Shown: piece after piece, positions 18,519 to 27,576 of the stretch
How positions within the stretch are numbered: the first letter of the stretch is position 1
How the letters are laid out: each line of letters opens with the position of its first letter
From: Exiguobacterium sp. s48
GTDB taxonomy: Bacteria > Bacillota > Bacilli > Exiguobacteriales > Exiguobacteriaceae
DNA length: 64,000 nucleotides
Reading direction: 5' to 3'
NCBI RefSeq assembly: GCF_018617395.1
Contig: NZ_JACSKC010000001.1
Location: 558,001 to 622,000, forward strand
The notes under the pieces: generated by a model
Databases searched by the model: none
What the model was told of the DNA's origin: nothing
The model's input: only the letters and a program-made list of their open reading frames with translations
Program-made: the position numbers and the translations under genes

Positions 18519-19022
18519 ATGGCTCAAAATGGGTCAAAAGTCACGCGCCGTCAGTTCTTAACGTACACACTGACTGGAGTAGGTGGCTTTATGGCGGCAA
18601 CATTGATCAGTCCGATGGTCAACTTTGCGATCGATCCGGTTTTGAAAAAATCAGGAGCGGGCGACAAAGTAAAAGTAATGAGTCTTGATGACATCACGAC
18701 TGAGCCGCAACGTGTCGACTTTAAGAAACAAACACAAGATGCATGGTACGAATTTGAAGAAACACTCTCTGCATGGGTGTACAAAACGGATAGTGGCGAG
18801 ATTGTTGCCTTGTCTCCAATCTGTACACACCTAGGATGCCAAGTATCATATGGAGCAGACCCGACTCGTCCGAACGAGTATTTCTGCCCATGTCACTTTG
18901 GCCGTTATGAAAAAGACGGAACAAACATTCCAGGTACGCCTCCTACGGCACCACTTGCACGTTACGAAAAAGAAGAAAAAGACGGCTTCCTTTATTTGGG
19001 TAGCCCGATTTCACAGAAGTGA
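18519..19022 (+). CDS. qcrA: Menaquinol:cytochrome c reductase Rieske iron-sulfur subunit
   Basis: 167 residues. An N-terminal twin arginine (RR at 10-11) precedes a single hydrophobic anchor at about 17-37, suggesting Tat-dependent insertion. The 2Fe-2S ligands are CTHLGC (102-107) and CPCHFG (123-128). It passes electrons from menaquinol to the cytochrome c domain of QcrC. ATG at 18519 behind GAGGGGGGAACGAA. qcrB follows after 15 nt. Confidence 0.96.
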   Translation: MAQNGSKVTRRQFLTYTLTGVGGFMAATLISPMVNFAIDPVLKKSGAGDKVKVMSLDDITTEPQRVDFKKQTQDAWYEFEETLSAWVYKTDSGEIVALSPICTHLGCQVSYGADPTRPNEYFCPCHFGRYEKDGTNIPGTPPTAPLARYEKEEKDGFLYLGSPISQK

Positions 19023-19037
19023 GAGGGGGACTAGTCG

Positions 19038-19709
19038 ATGTTACAAAAAATTTATGATTGGGTCGATGAGCGCGTAGACATCACACCGCTCTGGCGCGAT
19101 ATCGCTGACCATGAAGTACCAGAACACGTCAACCCTGCCCATCACTTCTCTGCATTCGTCTATTGTTTTGGAGGATTGACATTCTTTACAATCGTCATTC
19201 AAATCCTTTCTGGGATGTTCTTGACGATGTATTATGTACCGGATATCATCAATGCGCACGCATCGGTATACTATTTACAAAATGAAATCGCACACGGTCA
19301 AATCGTACGTGGGATGCACCACTGGGGAGCTTCTGTCGCGATCGTCATGTTGTTCTTACATACGCTCCGCGTATTCTTCACTGGATCGTATAAAAAACCA
19401 CGTGAACTTAACTGGGTTGTCGGTGTTCTCTTGTTCTTCGTCGTCTTGGCGCTCGGACTTACAGGATACTTGCTTCCATGGGATATGAAAGCATTGTTCG
19501 CAACGAAAGTTACGCTTCAAATCGCTGAAAGTGTACCGGTTATCGGTGGTATTGCGAAGACACTCCTCGCTGGTGGTGAGATTGTCGGAGCGAGTACACT
19601 CGCACGATTCTTCGCGATTCACGTCTTCTTCTTACCGGCGGCGTTGTTCGTACTATTAGGAGCCCACTTCTTGATGATTCGTAAACAAGGGGTTTCTGGA
19701 CCGCTATAA
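19038..19709 (+). CDS. qcrB: Menaquinol:cytochrome c reductase cytochrome b6 subunit
   Basis: 223 residues, four transmembrane helices, cytochrome b6-type (the split form). Heme-ligand regions are seen as GMHHWGAS near 93-100 and AIHVFFLPA near 194-202. Together with the N-terminal part of QcrC it makes the quinol-oxidising core. ATG at 19038 behind GAGAGGGGGA. Operon with qcrA and qcrC. Confidence 0.95.
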   Translation: MLQKIYDWVDERVDITPLWRDIADHEVPEHVNPAHHFSAFVYCFGGLTFFTIVIQILSGMFLTMYYVPDIINAHASVYYLQNEIAHGQIVRGMHHWGASVAIVMLFLHTLRVFFTGSYKKPRELNWVVGVLLFFVVLALGLTGYLLPWDMKALFATKVTLQIAESVPVIGGIAKTLLAGGEIVGASTLARFFAIHVFFLPAALFVLLGAHFLMIRKQGVSGPL

Positions 19710-19742
19710 GCCGATTCGAGAAGAAAAAGGAGGAGAAACGAT

Positions 19743-20537
19743 ATGCATCGCGGTAAAGGGATGAAATTTGTAACCGACTCTCGAGTAGGAATCTCGAATC
19801 GGAAACAAAACATTGCAAAAGACTATTCAGAATATCCAGGACGCACTGAAGCGTTTTGGCCGAACTTCTTGCTTAAAGAGTGGATGGTAGGGTCGGTCTT
19901 CTTGATCGGGTTCATCGCACTCACAATCGTTGAAGCTGCACCGCTTCAAAACATCGCCGATCCAACGAACACGTCATATATTCCGTTACCGGACTGGTAT
20001 TTCTTGTTCTTGTATCAACTTCTTAAATACCAATTCGCTGCAGGGGATTGGATTGTACTCGGTACGATCATCATTCCTGGATTGGCATTTACGGCGCTTA
20101 TGTTAGCTCCTTGGCTCGACCAAGGCCTAGAGCGTCGACCTGCGAAACGACCAGTGGCCATCAGCTTTATGTTGCTTGGTATTTTGTCTGTCTTCTACTT
20201 GACGTGGCAATCTGTTCAAACGACACACTGGGATCAAGTACACGCACAAGGTGAGCTTCAAATTCCAGGCGAAGGTCCTGAGATTGATACGGCAGCACCA
20301 GGGTATGAAATCTATTCAGCACAGTCTTGTGTCAACTGTCATGGTCAAAACCTTGAGGGTGGGGCAGCTGCACCTGCACTTGTAGGGACGACGAAGACTG
20401 CTGAAGAAATCGCAGACATCGCTGTAAACGGTATTGGTACAATGCCTGCCGGACAGTGGGATGGTTCTGACGAAGATCTTCAAGTATTGGCTGAATTCAT
20501 CGCTTCATACGGTGAAGGCGGCGAAAATAACGAGTAA
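19743..20537 (+). CDS. qcrC: Menaquinol:cytochrome c reductase subunit IV-cytochrome c fusion
   Basis: 264 residues. The N-terminal half is subunit IV-like with about three membrane helices (PDWYFLFLYQ motif near 83-92). The C-terminal part is a covalent cytochrome c domain with CVNCH near 197-201 and an axial methionine in the GTMPAG segment. This fusion is normal for Bacillus-type bc complexes and delivers electrons to cytochrome c oxidase. Terminator directly follows. Confidence 0.95.
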   Translation: MHRGKGMKFVTDSRVGISNRKQNIAKDYSEYPGRTEAFWPNFLLKEWMVGSVFLIGFIALTIVEAAPLQNIADPTNTSYIPLPDWYFLFLYQLLKYQFAAGDWIVLGTIIIPGLAFTALMLAPWLDQGLERRPAKRPVAISFMLLGILSVFYLTWQSVQTTHWDQVHAQGELQIPGEGPEIDTAAPGYEIYSAQSCVNCHGQNLEGGAAAPALVGTTKTAEEIADIAVNGIGTMPAGQWDGSDEDLQVLAEFIASYGEGGENNE

Positions 20538-20543
20538 GTCATC

Positions 20544-20578
20544 AAGTGTAGCCTAAGTTTACTAGGCTACACTTTTTT
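20544..20578 (+). terminator. Terminator after qcrC
   Basis: AAGTGTAGCCTA (20544-20555) pairs with TAGGCTACACTT (20563-20574), followed by TTTT. Confidence 0.88.
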
Positions 20579-20625
20579 ACTTCATTGCTTTATTGACGAT
20601 AAACTGAAGAAAAAGGATTGAGACA

Positions 20626-21243
20626 ATGAACCCGATGTTTTTAAAACCGTTCTTGATGCATCGAATCACGTTAAGCCTCCTGTTCGTCATCAACTTGGGA
20701 GGTACGATTTACGGTTATATTTGGTATGAGCCTCAATTGCGTGACACCCCTTATCTGTATTGGCCGTTCGTTCCAGATAGCCCTACGGCTTCACTTTTCT
20801 TTACGATCGTTCTCGGACTGTGGATATTTAAAAAACGTTCTTCAATCTTCGAGACGCTCGCGTTCATCACGTTGATCAAATATGGCGTGTGGGCTGTCGT
20901 TATGAATCTATTGTTCCTACGCACGTTACCGGATGATGCGCCTACGATTACCATACTGATGGCGGTCATGTTGATGGTTTCGCATGGCGCGATGGCGATC
21001 CAAGCGCTGATTTATGCGCCGTTCATGAAGTGGACGATGACCTCGTTTGTATGTTCACTCATCTGGGTGATTCATAACGATGTAGTCGATTACGTTCTTG
21101 GACAATGGCCGCGTTATCCATCACTTGCGGAGTACATCATATGGATCGGATACGGTTCGTTTTGGCTGACAGGATTGTGTTTTTTGATGGGATATGCATT
21201 CGTTCTGCGTTCATCGCTTGAAAATAAGTTCATAAGAATGTAA
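20626..21243 (+). CDS. ypjA: Membrane protein, YpjA family (DUF1405)
   Basis: 205 residues with about five to six hydrophobic helices; integral membrane protein. Position after qcrC and length match B. subtilis YpjA (DUF1405, 185 residues). Function unknown. In B. subtilis ypjB follows; that gene is absent here and a metalloprotease gene takes its place. ATG at 20626; SD (GATTGAGA) is weak. Confidence 0.78.
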   Translation: MNPMFLKPFLMHRITLSLLFVINLGGTIYGYIWYEPQLRDTPYLYWPFVPDSPTASLFFTIVLGLWIFKKRSSIFETLAFITLIKYGVWAVVMNLLFLRTLPDDAPTITILMAVMLMVSHGAMAIQALIYAPFMKWTMTSFVCSLIWVIHNDVVDYVLGQWPRYPSLAEYIIWIGYGSFWLTGLCFLMGYAFVLRSSLENKFIRM

Positions 21244-21281
21244 AATCAAATTATCAAATACACGCAGAGGTGAAATAGAAA

Positions 21282-21965
21282 ATGTCATTAGGTGGCTATA
21301 TTTTCTATCTTGCACTGATTATGCTCATCCCTTTATGGGCCCAGATGCGAGTGAAAAGTACGTACAAGCAGTTTTTACAACAACCACTCCAAAGTGGTGT
21401 CACAGGTGCGCAAGTCGCTGATTTCATCATGAAACAGAACGGGGTGCATAATGTTCGAATTGAAATGGTCGATGGACTCATGAGCGACCATTATGACCCG
21501 GTCAACAAAGTCGTCCGTCTATCTCGTGAAGTATATCAAGGGTCGACCATTTCGTCGGCTGCGATTGCGGCGCACGAGATCGGTCACGTCATCCAGGATG
21601 CGACGGATTACAAGATGATGCGCGTGCGTCATAGTCTCGTTCCCGTCGTCAACATCACGTCGAACTTGTCGTTCCCGTTATTACTCGGTGGCTTCTTGTT
21701 CGGTGCACTCGGATTGGCACAACTCGGTGTCATTATGATGCTCGGGGCGGTCGTGTTCCAATTGATCACGTTACCGGTCGAGTTTGATGCTTCGAAACGT
21801 GCGATGGCACAATTGACATCACATGGTATCGTGACAGCGACAGAAGAGACAGGGGCACGAAAAGTCCTCAACGCTGCGGCTTGGACGTATGTGGCTGCAA
21901 CGCTTGTTGCGGTTGCCGAGCTTATTCGTTTGGCACTTATTGTGTTCATGCCACGTGAGGAATAG
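21282..21965 (+). CDS. yugP: Membrane zinc metallopeptidase, YugP family
   Basis: 227 residues. A short N-terminal membrane helix (5-20) is followed by the zinc motif AAHEIGHVIQD near 105-115 (HExxH) and two more hydrophobic segments at about 125-165 and 205-225. This architecture and length fit B. subtilis YugP (neutral zinc metallopeptidase 2 family). Substrate unknown. In B. subtilis yugP is at another locus. ATG at 21282 behind GAGGTGAAATAG. Confidence 0.88.
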   Translation: MSLGGYIFYLALIMLIPLWAQMRVKSTYKQFLQQPLQSGVTGAQVADFIMKQNGVHNVRIEMVDGLMSDHYDPVNKVVRLSREVYQGSTISSAAIAAHEIGHVIQDATDYKMMRVRHSLVPVVNITSNLSFPLLLGGFLFGALGLAQLGVIMMLGAVVFQLITLPVEFDASKRAMAQLTSHGIVTATEETGARKVLNAAAWTYVAATLVAVAELIRLALIVFMPREE

Positions 21966-21973
21966 AATGAAAT

Positions 21974-21996
21974 CCCGTCGAATGGCGGGGTTTTTT
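21974..21996 (+). terminator. Terminator after yugP
   Basis: CCCGTC (21974-21979) and GGCGGG (21984-21989) with loop GAAT and six following T. Confidence 0.78.
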
Positions 21997-22022
21997 CATT
22001 ATTTAAGAAAGGACATGTTTTG

Positions 22023-22481
22023 ATGAAACCACAAATGACAGCGGCTGGCCATGAGCGATTGACTCATCGATTAACGACGTTAAAAAGAGCCCGGACGGAT
22101 GCGCGTGAACGCATTCGAGTAGCGCGGAAGTTTTGTGATTTTAGAGAGGATGTTACGTATACAGAAGAAGTACGTGATTATGAACGGTTAGAAGCGGAAA
22201 TTTTAGAACTCGAACACCTCTTCAATGAAGCTGAGATTGTCGAATCGGACCATTCAGATGTCGTCACATTCGGGAACCGGGTCGTCGTTCGAGAATTGCA
22301 TCAAAAAGAGTTGGAGAGCTGTCGAATCGTAGGCGAGGCCGAGGCGGACATCGATCAAGGGACCATCTCGATCACTTCGCCGATCGGTCGCACACTCCTC
22401 GGCGCAAAAGTCGGTCAACTGATAAAGGTGACCTCACCAGCAGGGGTCATTGAATTGGAAGTGCTTCATATTGAACCATAA
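22023..22481 (+). CDS. GreA/GreB-family transcription factor, divergent paralogue
   Basis: 152 residues from the ATG at 22023, nine nt behind AAAGGA. An N-terminal coiled coil (about 8-75) and a C-terminal FKBP-like domain (about 82-152, with SITSPIGRTLLGAKVGQ) give the Gre layout. The usual tip motif GDLSENAEY reads CDFREDVTY at 38-46; the acidic pair that reaches into the RNA polymerase secondary channel is kept as Asp39 and Glu42. It is unlikely to be the main GreA of the cell because the tip is degenerate. Could also be a Rnk- or Gfh-like regulator. Confidence 0.82.
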   Translation: MKPQMTAAGHERLTHRLTTLKRARTDARERIRVARKFCDFREDVTYTEEVRDYERLEAEILELEHLFNEAEIVESDHSDVVTFGNRVVVRELHQKELESCRIVGEAEADIDQGTISITSPIGRTLLGAKVGQLIKVTSPAGVIELEVLHIEP

Positions 22482-22518
22482 AAAATCGCCTGTTCAATCG
22501 TGAACGAGGCGATTTTTT
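22481..22518. terminator. Bidirectional terminator between gre-like gene and ypjC
   Basis: AATCGCCT...AGGCGATT with inner GTTCA/TGAAC, flanked by A-run on the left and T-run on the right. It serves the convergent genes on both strands. Confidence 0.88.
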
Positions 22519-22520
22519 GA

Positions 22521-23396
22521 TTATTTCAGAGGCATTCGATTCTCGTCGAACGTAAAGCCTTCCCCTCCAACCTCGTACACATGATGGAAGGTGACAAAGG
22601 CGTGGGGATCGATTTGTTTGACGATGGTCTTCAAACGATTCACTTCGTTTCGTCCGACGACGACATATAACACCTCGAGTTCTCGGTTCGAGTAGCCGCC
22701 TTTTGCGAGCAGTCTTGTCGTCCCCCGGTTCATCGTCGCATGAATCCCGTCCGCGATGGCAGTGCGGTGATCACTGATAATCATCGCCGCTTTACCGGCA
22801 TACGTCCCTTCTTGCATCGAATCAATGACTCGTGCCCCGATATAGACAGCGAGTAGGGTATACATCGCCTCACGAGGATCGAGATACGTCAAACTGAGGA
22901 TGATGACGAAAAAGTCAAAGATGAGAAACGTCTTGCCAATTGACCAACCGAAATAGCGTTGTACGAGTCGTGCGATGATATCGACGCCGCCCGTCGTACC
23001 CCCATTGTTGAAGATGATGCCGAGCCCGATGCCGATGAAGAGTCCGGCAAACAAACTGGCTAGCACCATATCATTCGTCAAATCGATGACAAGCGTCGAA
23101 TATTTGGCGATGAATGCATACCAAAGTGAAAATGAGAACGTCCCGATGAGCGTATAGATGAAGGTCGTGCGACCTAACAACTTGTAACTCATGAAAAAGA
23201 GCGGGATATTTAATGCCAAGTTCGTGATCGAAGGTGAAATATCAAATAGACCACGTAGAATCAATGTGATGCCAGTGAATCCACCTTCGGCCAAGTTGTT
23301 TTGAACGTTGAAGTGATAAACACCGAATGCAAAAATAAAAGAACCTATTAAGATAAAGATAATATTTCGAACACGAATCGGTAACTGTACCGTCAT
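22521..23396 (-). CDS. ypjC: Membrane protein of the YitT family (DUF2179), YpjC type
   Basis: 291 residues. Six hydrophobic helices in the first 190 residues are followed by a C-terminal cytoplasmic DUF2179 domain, including LEVLYVVVGRNEVNRLK. This is the YitT/YpjC family, of unknown transport function. The start is put at 23396, six nt behind AGGGGAGGTG; an in-frame GTG at 23405 lies inside that SD. It is divergent from bshB1, and the shared region holds an inverted repeat. Confidence 0.85.
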   Translation of the reverse strand: MTVQLPIRVRNIIFILIGSFIFAFGVYHFNVQNNLAEGGFTGITLILRGLFDISPSITNLALNIPLFFMSYKLLGRTTFIYTLIGTFSFSLWYAFIAKYSTLVIDLTNDMVLASLFAGLFIGIGLGIIFNNGGTTGGVDIIARLVQRYFGWSIGKTFLIFDFFVIILSLTYLDPREAMYTLLAVYIGARVIDSMQEGTYAGKAAMIISDHRTAIADGIHATMNRGTTRLLAKGGYSNRELEVLYVVVGRNEVNRLKTIVKQIDPHAFVTFHHVYEVGGEGFTFDENRMPLK

Positions 23397-23434
23397 TAGG
23401 TTCACCTCCCCTTAGATAGAGTACTCGAAAAACA

Positions 23435-23476
23435 ACTCGATTGACTACCCTGAACATATGACATTCAGAATCGAGT
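23435..23476. repeat. Inverted repeat in ypjC-bshB1 divergent region
   Basis: ACTCGATT (23435-23442) and AATCGAGT (23469-23476) are perfect inverted copies; inside them CTGAA (23450-23454) pairs with TTCAG (23464-23468). It overlaps the -35 of bshB1. Confidence 0.6.
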
Positions 23477-23486
23477 CGGCTATACT
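23458..23486 (+). promoter_or_regulatory. Promoter of bshB1-bshA-cca-birA
   Basis: ATGACA (23458-23463), 17-nt spacer, TATACT (23481-23486), 23 bp ahead of the start codon. Confidence 0.7.
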
Positions 23487-23508
23487 TTTCAAAGAAGAGG
23501 TGATTTAG

Positions 23509-24192
23509 ATGAAAGTAGTAGCCATCGGGGCACATCCGGACGATATTGAAATCGGGATTGCCGGAATGACCGCCCAATGGACGAAACAGAAGATTGAAGT
23601 CGTCTACGTCGATTTGACGAAAGCCGAGCTGTCTTCAAATGGAGACGTCGAAACAAGACAAAAAGAAGCAAGTGCAGCGGATGCGGTGCTCGGTGTACGC
23701 CGCCTGAATCTCGGATTCAGTGACCGCGGGATTGACGGAAGTGCCGACCAACTAGAAGCAATCGTATCGTTGATTCGTCACGAGCGCCCAACTCATGTCC
23801 TATATCCATATGAGGTCGACCGTCATCCAGACCATGCCGCTTGTGCACATCTTGTGACAGAGGCGCTGTTTAATGCCGGCATTCGAAAATACTTACCTGA
23901 ACTTGATGCATACCGTCCGCAAAGTGTGTACCAATATATGATCAATGCGCATGTCGAACCAGACGTCTGCGTCGATATCAGTGACACCATCGACGTGAAA
24001 ACCCAAGCCTTACAATGTTATGCCAGTCAGTTCACACCGATGAACGGAGTAAAGACACCACTCACCGATGCATATGTGGAGCGGGTCGTCGCACGGGAAC
24101 GACATTTCGGGAGCTTGATCGGTACGTCATACGCAGAAGGCTTGAAACAAGTCCGACCATACGTTGTGAGACAGGCAGGTGAACTCGCATGA
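23509..24192 (+). CDS. bshB1: Bacillithiol biosynthesis deacetylase BshB1
   Basis: Zinc deacetylase of the LmbE/PIG-L family that turns GlcNAc-malate into GlcN-malate, second step of bacillithiol synthesis. 227 residues. The metal motif AHPDD lies at 8-12 and the second motif HPDH near 106-109. It overlaps bshA by 4 nt, which fixes the pathway assignment. ATG at 23509 behind AGAGGTGATTTAG. Confidence 0.95.
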   Translation: MKVVAIGAHPDDIEIGIAGMTAQWTKQKIEVVYVDLTKAELSSNGDVETRQKEASAADAVLGVRRLNLGFSDRGIDGSADQLEAIVSLIRHERPTHVLYPYEVDRHPDHAACAHLVTEALFNAGIRKYLPELDAYRPQSVYQYMINAHVEPDVCVDISDTIDVKTQALQCYASQFTPMNGVKTPLTDAYVERVVARERHFGSLIGTSYAEGLKQVRPYVVRQAGELA

Positions 24193-25310
24193 CATATCGT
24201 ATCGGCATTTTGTGTTATCCATCGGTAGGTGGCTCTGGGATTTTGGCAACAGAACTCGGGATGAAGCTTGCGGATCGTGGTCATGACGTCCATTTCATCA
24301 CAAGTAGCATGCCGTTTCGATTGAACGCCTATCATCCGAATATCACGTTCCATCAAGTCGAAATCAACCAATACTCGGTCTTCCGATACCCACCTTACGA
24401 TATGACGTTGTCGGCGAAAATCGCGAGCGTCATCCAATCGTTCGGGCTTGACGTCATTCATGCCCATTATGCGGTCCCTCATGCCGTATGTGCGGCACTT
24501 GGTCGTGAGATGGCAGGAGTGAAGACACCCATCGTCTCGACGTTACACGGGACCGATATCACGGTGCTCGGAGAGGATGAGGAATTGAAACCGGCCATTC
24601 TATACGGACTACGCCAATCGAATGCCATCACGGCCGTTTCGCATAGTCTAAAACGAGAGACGGAAGACCGCATTGCGAGTGATTTGCCCATTCAAGTCAT
24701 TCACAACTTTATCGATGAATCGGTATATACGCCACAAATTGACCCGACGCTTCGGGAACGGTATGGATTGTCAGATGAGGACCGAGTCGTCATCCACATC
24801 TCGAACTTTCGACCGGTGAAGCGTGTCGATCTCGTTTTAGAGGCGTTCGACCAAATGGACGTCCCAAACAAAAAACTTTTGCTCGTCGGCGATGGACCTC
24901 TCATGGGGGCGATGCGTCGACTCGTGACCGAAATGGAACTTGAAGACGATGTCATCTTTGCCGGGAAACAAGAACAAGTCGCAGCGCTCCTTTCAATTAG
25001 CGATGTTCATGTCTTGTTATCGGACAAAGAGGCGTTCGGACTCGTCGCCCTCGAAGCGATGGCGACAGGGGTACCTTCAGTCGTGAGTGATGCAGGTGGT
25101 TTACCGGAAGTCATCACGGATGGCGAGGACGGGTTTGTCGTATCGAGAGGCGACGCAAGTCTTGCCGCTCATGCGATGCAACGTGTACTGACAGATGCCT
25201 CGTTACAGGAACGATTCAGACGTAACGGATTAGAGAAGTCTAAACGCTTCGCCTCACAAGACATCGTGACTGAATATGAGCGCTTGTATGAACAGGTGGT
25301 GAAATCATGA
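24189..25310 (+). CDS. bshA: N-acetyl-alpha-D-glucosaminyl L-malate synthase BshA
   Basis: GT4 glycosyltransferase joining GlcNAc from UDP-GlcNAc to L-malate, first step of bacillithiol synthesis. 373 residues, family length. The N-terminal glycine-rich segment GGSGILATELG (17-27) and the C-terminal EAFGLVALEAMATGVP segment (ExxxxxxxE motif) are intact. Coupled to bshB1 upstream and cca downstream by 4-nt overlaps. The last gene of the pathway, bshC, is not in this window. Confidence 0.95.
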   Translation: MTYRIGILCYPSVGGSGILATELGMKLADRGHDVHFITSSMPFRLNAYHPNITFHQVEINQYSVFRYPPYDMTLSAKIASVIQSFGLDVIHAHYAVPHAVCAALGREMAGVKTPIVSTLHGTDITVLGEDEELKPAILYGLRQSNAITAVSHSLKRETEDRIASDLPIQVIHNFIDESVYTPQIDPTLRERYGLSDEDRVVIHISNFRPVKRVDLVLEAFDQMDVPNKKLLLVGDGPLMGAMRRLVTEMELEDDVIFAGKQEQVAALLSISDVHVLLSDKEAFGLVALEAMATGVPSVVSDAGGLPEVITDGEDGFVVSRGDASLAAHAMQRVLTDASLQERFRRNGLEKSKRFASQDIVTEYERLYEQVVKS

Positions 25311-26446
25311 CAGAATGGGAGTATGCGAAACAAATCATTGAAACGATTGAACGGCATGGTGGTGAGGCTTATATCGTCGGTGGGGCCGTTCGTGACTATG
25401 TCCTCGGAAGCTTACCGGATGACATTGATTTGGCGACGTCGCTCTTCCCTGAAGAAGTGATGGCTCTCTTTCCAAAATCCGTCCCGACCGGCATCGAGCA
25501 TGGGACGGTCACGGTCATCATCGACCATCATCCGTTCGAGGTGACGACATTCCGTTCAGAAGGGGCATATTCGGATTCAAGAAGACCAGACCATGTCGCG
25601 CTCGGTGTGTCGCTCGAAGAAGATTTATTGCGCCGTGATTTCACAATGAATGCGATGGCGTTTCATGATGGACAAGTCGTCGACTTGTTCGGTGGTCAAC
25701 ATGACCTTGAAGAGCGGATCATCCGTACGGTCGGTAGCCCATTCGAACGTTTCGGTGAAGATGCTCTTCGCATCATGCGCGCCCTTCGTTTCATGTCTCA
25801 ACTCGACTTCACCTTACATGAAGAGTTACGTGATGCAGCGAGTGTGCTCGGCCATAAGCTCGAGCAAATTGCGATGGAACGCATTGCAATCGAATTTGAA
25901 AAACTATTGGTTGGACCTGCGTATAAGAGAGCGCTCAATGAGATGGTGGCTCTTGGCATTCACCGTCACCTACCGGGCGTCACGTCGGATCTGATGAATC
26001 GTGTGCAGGAAGATGAGCGTACGCCTGTAAACGCGGCTAGCGGTTGGGCACTCTTTTTGTATCATTCGAACGATGAATCGTGGCTCTTGCCATGGAAACG
26101 CTCAAATGCCATAAAGCGCGAGGCTCGTACGCTAGCTAAATTGTGTGAGACGGGATTAGATGAGATGACGATCTATCAGACAGAGGAGACCACGCTATCT
26201 ACGTATTTTCGGATGAACGGTGAGAGAGACCGGAGTCGTGAATTGAAGCAGTCACTCCCCATTCAGTCACGAAAAGAACTACAATTTGATGGACGAGATG
26301 CGCTCGAGCTCGGAGCAAAAGGAGAGGTCATTAAACATATGTTGGCCGACTTGGAACGACGGGTCGTCCTACAAGAGATGCCGAACCATGAGACTGTATT
26401 GAAAGAGGAGGCGAAACGATGGCTTCAACGCGCGGGCGTGTCCTGA
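25307..26446 (+). CDS. cca: CCA-adding tRNA nucleotidyltransferase
   Basis: Adds or repairs the 3' CCA of tRNAs. 379 residues, class II. GGAVRD (25-30) and the catalytic DDIDLAT (38-44, DxD) form the nucleotidyltransferase site; RRDFTMNAMA near 110 and the EDALRIMRALRF segment near 150 match the family. In B. subtilis the same order bshA-cca-birA is found. Overlaps birA by 28 nt. Confidence 0.96.
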   Translation: MTEWEYAKQIIETIERHGGEAYIVGGAVRDYVLGSLPDDIDLATSLFPEEVMALFPKSVPTGIEHGTVTVIIDHHPFEVTTFRSEGAYSDSRRPDHVALGVSLEEDLLRRDFTMNAMAFHDGQVVDLFGGQHDLEERIIRTVGSPFERFGEDALRIMRALRFMSQLDFTLHEELRDAASVLGHKLEQIAMERIAIEFEKLLVGPAYKRALNEMVALGIHRHLPGVTSDLMNRVQEDERTPVNAASGWALFLYHSNDESWLLPWKRSNAIKREARTLAKLCETGLDEMTIYQTEETTLSTYFRMNGERDRSRELKQSLPIQSRKELQFDGRDALELGAKGEVIKHMLADLERRVVLQEMPNHETVLKEEAKRWLQRAGVS

Positions 26447-27381
26447 CGCTATTACAAAATGGTGAAGTATGGAGCGGTCAAGAGCTGGCACGTCAATTGA
26501 ATATTTCACGTACCGCAATTTGGAAACATATCGAGACACTTAAACAAGACGGGTACGCGATTCATACTATTCCACGAAAAGGTTATCAACTACTCGAACA
26601 AAGCGACCGATTCGATGAACCGGCTTTTGTCTCGTTTCGGAAGGGGCGTTTTGGTCAAGTCGTACATGCGTTTGATCAAGTCGATACGACACAACGCATC
26701 GCACACGAACTTGCACAACAACATGCACCCGAAGGAACGCTCATCATCAGTGAAGAACAGACGGCGGGGCGTGGGCAGCTAGGACGTAACTGGCATAATC
26801 CGAAGCATGTCAATATTGCGGCAAGTGTCATTTTAAGACCCGATTTACCGATTCGGGAGGCTTCGAAGCTGACTTTGATGACAGCCAGTGCGTTTGCGAC
26901 GGCGTTGAATGCGAGAAATCTCGACGTGTCAATCAAATGGCCGAATGATTTACTCTTAAATGGAAAGAAAATCGGAGGCATTCTGACAGAAATGCAAACG
27001 GAGGGAGATCGTATCCAGGCTGTCATTTTAGGATTCGGTATAAACGTCAATGGTGAAACTATTCCACCGGACTTGGCTCACCGGGCTACATCGCTCTATC
27101 TTGAAACGGGAACACGTTATCATCGCAGTGAGTTACTAGCAGAGCTACTAGTCGAACTCGAAACCGAGTACGACCGTTTCCTCGAAGATGGGTTCGCACC
27201 GGTACGCTTGAATTGGACGAAACATGCCGCTTATCTGAATGAATCGGTCACGCTGAGTGGGTCCCGGGCGTCAAGAACAGGCGTCATGCGAGGAATCTCT
27301 GATGAAGGTGCCCTGTTACTCGAAGTAGATGGGAAAGTCGAACCGGTCTATTCTGCTGAGATTGCAGTGTGGAATGATTGA
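26419..27381 (+). CDS. birA: Biotin-protein ligase and biotin repressor BirA
   Basis: Bifunctional: attaches biotin to carboxylases and represses biotin genes as biotinyl-AMP complex. 320 residues. An N-terminal winged helix (about 5-58) is followed by the ligase domain with GRGQLGRNW (117-125) and KWPND near 174, then a C-terminal SH3-like part. ATG at 26419 behind AAAGAGGAGG inside cca. Presence of the HTH indicates the class II, regulating form. Confidence 0.95.
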   Translation: MASTRGRVLTLLQNGEVWSGQELARQLNISRTAIWKHIETLKQDGYAIHTIPRKGYQLLEQSDRFDEPAFVSFRKGRFGQVVHAFDQVDTTQRIAHELAQQHAPEGTLIISEEQTAGRGQLGRNWHNPKHVNIAASVILRPDLPIREASKLTLMTASAFATALNARNLDVSIKWPNDLLLNGKKIGGILTEMQTEGDRIQAVILGFGINVNGETIPPDLAHRATSLYLETGTRYHRSELLAELLVELETEYDRFLEDGFAPVRLNWTKHAAYLNESVTLSGSRASRTGVMRGISDEGALLLEVDGKVEPVYSAEIAVWND

Positions 27382-27406
27382 TGAAAACGACACCATCGAC
27401 TATACT
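27378..27406 (+). promoter_or_regulatory. Promoter of panBCD
   Basis: TTGATG (27378-27383), 17-nt spacer, TATACT (27401-27406). The -35 overlaps the birA stop. A leader of about 190 nt separates it from panB. Confidence 0.6.
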
Positions 27407-27537
27407 GAATGTGTCGGACGCTATCGATTTTTGAAGTGTACCACGCTTGCAGACTGTCACAATCAGTTGTCTGCCTTGATCATTTTGACAGGGACAGAAG
27501 GACACTACTCATGAAAACCATGAAATTGTTTTTCGTG

Positions 27538-27576
27538 CGCCTTCTTGCCTATTGTGTAAGAAGGCGTTTATTCTTT
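27538..27576 (+). terminator. Leader hairpin ahead of panB, possible attenuator
   Basis: CGCCTTCTT (27538-27546) pairs with AAGAAGGCG (27558-27566), followed by TTTATTCTTT. It lies inside the panB leader, 40 nt before the start, so termination would be partial or regulated; it may also end birA transcripts. Confidence 0.55.
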
